A DNA stretch of 64,000 nucleotides from NCBI RefSeq assembly GCF_017592825.1, contig NZ_JAGFMD010000001.1, positions 1,116,001 to 1,180,000 on the forward strand, written 5' to 3'. Of the stretch, positions 62,890 through 64,000 are shown in pieces (position 1 is the stretch's first letter; each line of letters starts with the position of its first letter). The stretch comes from Roseivirga sp. E12. GTDB taxonomy: Bacteria; Bacteroidota; Bacteroidia; Cytophagales; Cyclobacteriaceae. The position numbers and the translations under genes are program-made. The notes below the pieces were generated by a model. That model was not told the DNA's origin. It saw nothing but the letters and a program-made list of their open reading frames with translations, and did not search any database.

Positions 62890-63854
62890 GAGTTAATTTT
62901 TGCTGGTTCGCGCTTAACCCCCTTGAGAGGGTTATAATGGTTCGTATTCTTTTGATAGTACCCTGTACCATCATAAGGTCTTCTAGAAGGATTGTTTCTG
63001 CACTCGTCAGAACAGCAGCCATCCATTAACCAACCAGCCTCCTCGCTCATAGGAATGTGTGCATTACACTCAGAGTTTGCACAATTCACCATACGATCGG
63101 TAGGCTCTCCTGTAATATGACACCTAGAAAGAATACTTGGATTAACATGGTTAACGTCTGCCGTTATACGATTGTCAAACACGTAACACTTTCCTTCGAA
63201 GTCTTTTCCTTCAGCTTCAATTCCGTACTTGATAATACCTCCGTGAAGCTGATACACATTCTCAAAACCTTGTTCCAATAGGTAGGCACTCGCCTTTTCA
63301 CATTTGATCCCTCCTGTGCAATAGGTGATAACTTTCTTGTTCCTTAAGTGATCAAGCTCCTTAACCTTTTCTGGAAAGTCTCTGAAGTTATCTATATCTA
63401 GCGTCAGGGCATTTTTGAACTTCCCTACGTTATGCTCATAGTTGCTACGAACGTCAAGAATGACGGTATCTTCTGGCTGGTTTTCAAGAATTTCTTTGAA
63501 CTGGCCTGGCTCTACGTACTGCCCGGTCTCTTCCCTTGGGTTGAGATGTCTTAAACTAGAATGAACAATTTCTGGCTTAACGCGAACATGTAGCTTGGCA
63601 AAAGCCATTCTATCATGCGCTTCAACCTTAAATTCCGTATCTGCAAAACGCGCGTCTGACTGCACATAGCTCATGTACTTTTCACAATCTTCTCGCAGGC
63701 CTGAAACGGTGCCATTAAGTCCTTCTGGAGAGATGATGATTCTTCCTCTTAGGTTGTTATCGACACAAAAAAGGTGATGTTGTTCTCTGTATGCTTCAAA
63801 ATCCTTGATTTCGGCATAGCAGTAATAGAGTAATATTGAATACTTCTTTTCCAT
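62886..63854 (-). CDS. trhO: tRNA uridine(34) hydroxylase / rhodanese-like protein
   Basis: 322 residues of the YceA/TrhO family. An acylphosphatase-like N-terminal domain (1-95; SPEGLNGTVSG) is followed by a rhodanese domain. The essential Cys is C179 in ITYCTGGIKCEKASA, at the same residue number as in E. coli TrhO. The C-terminal Cys-rich part (CHITGE, NCANSECNAHIPM, CCSDEC) is typical. It makes 5-hydroxyuridine at tRNA position 34. It is upstream of and overlapping the nucleoside phosphorylase gene. Confidence 0.9.
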   Translation of the reverse strand: MEKKYSILLYYCYAEIKDFEAYREQHHLFCVDNNLRGRIIISPEGLNGTVSGLREDCEKYMSYVQSDARFADTEFKVEAHDRMAFAKLHVRVKPEIVHSSLRHLNPREETGQYVEPGQFKEILENQPEDTVILDVRSNYEHNVGKFKNALTLDIDNFRDFPEKVKELDHLRNKKVITYCTGGIKCEKASAYLLEQGFENVYQLHGGIIKYGIEAEGKDFEGKCYVFDNRITADVNHVNPSILSRCHITGEPTDRMVNCANSECNAHIPMSEEAGWLMDGCCSDECRNNPSRRPYDGTGYYQKNTNHYNPLKGVKREPAKINS

Positions 63855-63889
63855 AACTTCTGCCCTATTGCTTGTAGGGTGAATTTATT

Positions 63890-64000
63890 CTAAACTTCTT
63901 TTGCAGGATTTCCGAATACCGTTTTGCCCTTTTCGACATCACCGATAACCACAGACCCTGCACCAATTCTGGCATTCTTGCCTATTTTAACGCCTGGTAC
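63890..64000 (-). CDS. Hexapeptide-repeat acyltransferase, C-terminal 36 residues (partial)
   Basis: The minus-strand frame runs off the right edge. VPGVKIGKNARIGAGSVVIG then VFGNPAKEV is the end of a left-handed beta-helix sugar O-acetyltransferase (NeuD/WbbJ-like). The exact substrate cannot be judged from the tail. Confidence 0.75.
   Translation of the reverse strand, partial: VPGVKIGKNARIGAGSVVIGDVEKGKTVFGNPAKEV

Overview
The window comes from a Bacteroidota chromosome, most likely a marine Cytophagales (Roseivirga/Fulvivirga-like). Several things point there: moderate GC, many '-AQ' signal peptides, TAnnTTTG -7 promoter boxes, weak Shine-Dalgarno sites, PadR-linked MacB-type permeases with a permease-prefix domain, LytS/LytTR signalling, DUF6090-like membrane proteins and PD40/LVIVD beta-propellers. 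Genus is inference; no rRNA is present.

Layout. 1-1320: end of a lipid A/core-sugar operon (kdsB-like cytidylyltransferase tail plus kdnB-like Kdo 8-oxidase), closed by a terminator. 1343-4655: VOC protein, Tat-exported sugar isomerase-like protein, GNAT enzyme and sugar/H+ symporter. 4764-10020: two tandem Ig/LVIVD exported paralogues, each followed by the same hairpin, then a YncE-like propeller with a Met/His-rich insert. 10100-14132: tRNA-Gln(UUG) followed by a ~4 kb islet bounded by a 21-nt exact direct repeat. The islet carries an AbiH-type phage-defence gene, a single-TM protein, and a membrane protein with a decayed tandem copy. 14148-20730: OM barrel, GH16-like protein, dienoyl-CoA isomerase, M1 peptidase, PD40 protein and a GT2 glycosyltransferase. 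20741-23278: housekeeping trio prs-rplY-pth plus a thiamine-binding protein. 23302-25290: PadR regulator with a 36-bp palindrome and three HAAS-like membrane genes, the last truncated. 25320-34742: M20 amidohydrolase, metG, carbonic anhydrase, VF530 protein, rlmF, ABC-F ATPase, GNAT and AlkA-like glycosylase. 34982-38274: two tandem exported beta-lactamase-fold proteins without catalytic residues. 38309-43792: PadR-controlled operon of two MacB-like permeases. 43918-48429: GNAT, ECF sigma factor with putative membrane anti-sigma, a second GT2 and a hypothetical. 48426-58874: a five-gene minus-strand operon (TolC fusion, adaptor, RND pump, K+ channel, nucleotide cyclase) divergent from a LytS/LytTR two-component system. 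58923-64000: M28 peptidase, a 38-residue membrane protein, an exported zinc-ribbon protein, a DUF6090-like protein, a nucleoside phosphorylase, trhO and a partial acetyltransferase.

The most unusual content is the 48-59 kb block. There the outer-membrane channel of an RND pump is fused to an ABC-type substrate-binding domain, and the pump is co-transcribed with an ion channel and a class III cyclase beside a divergent two-component system. The tRNA-Gln defence islet and the pair of pseudo-beta-lactamases are the next most interesting loci.
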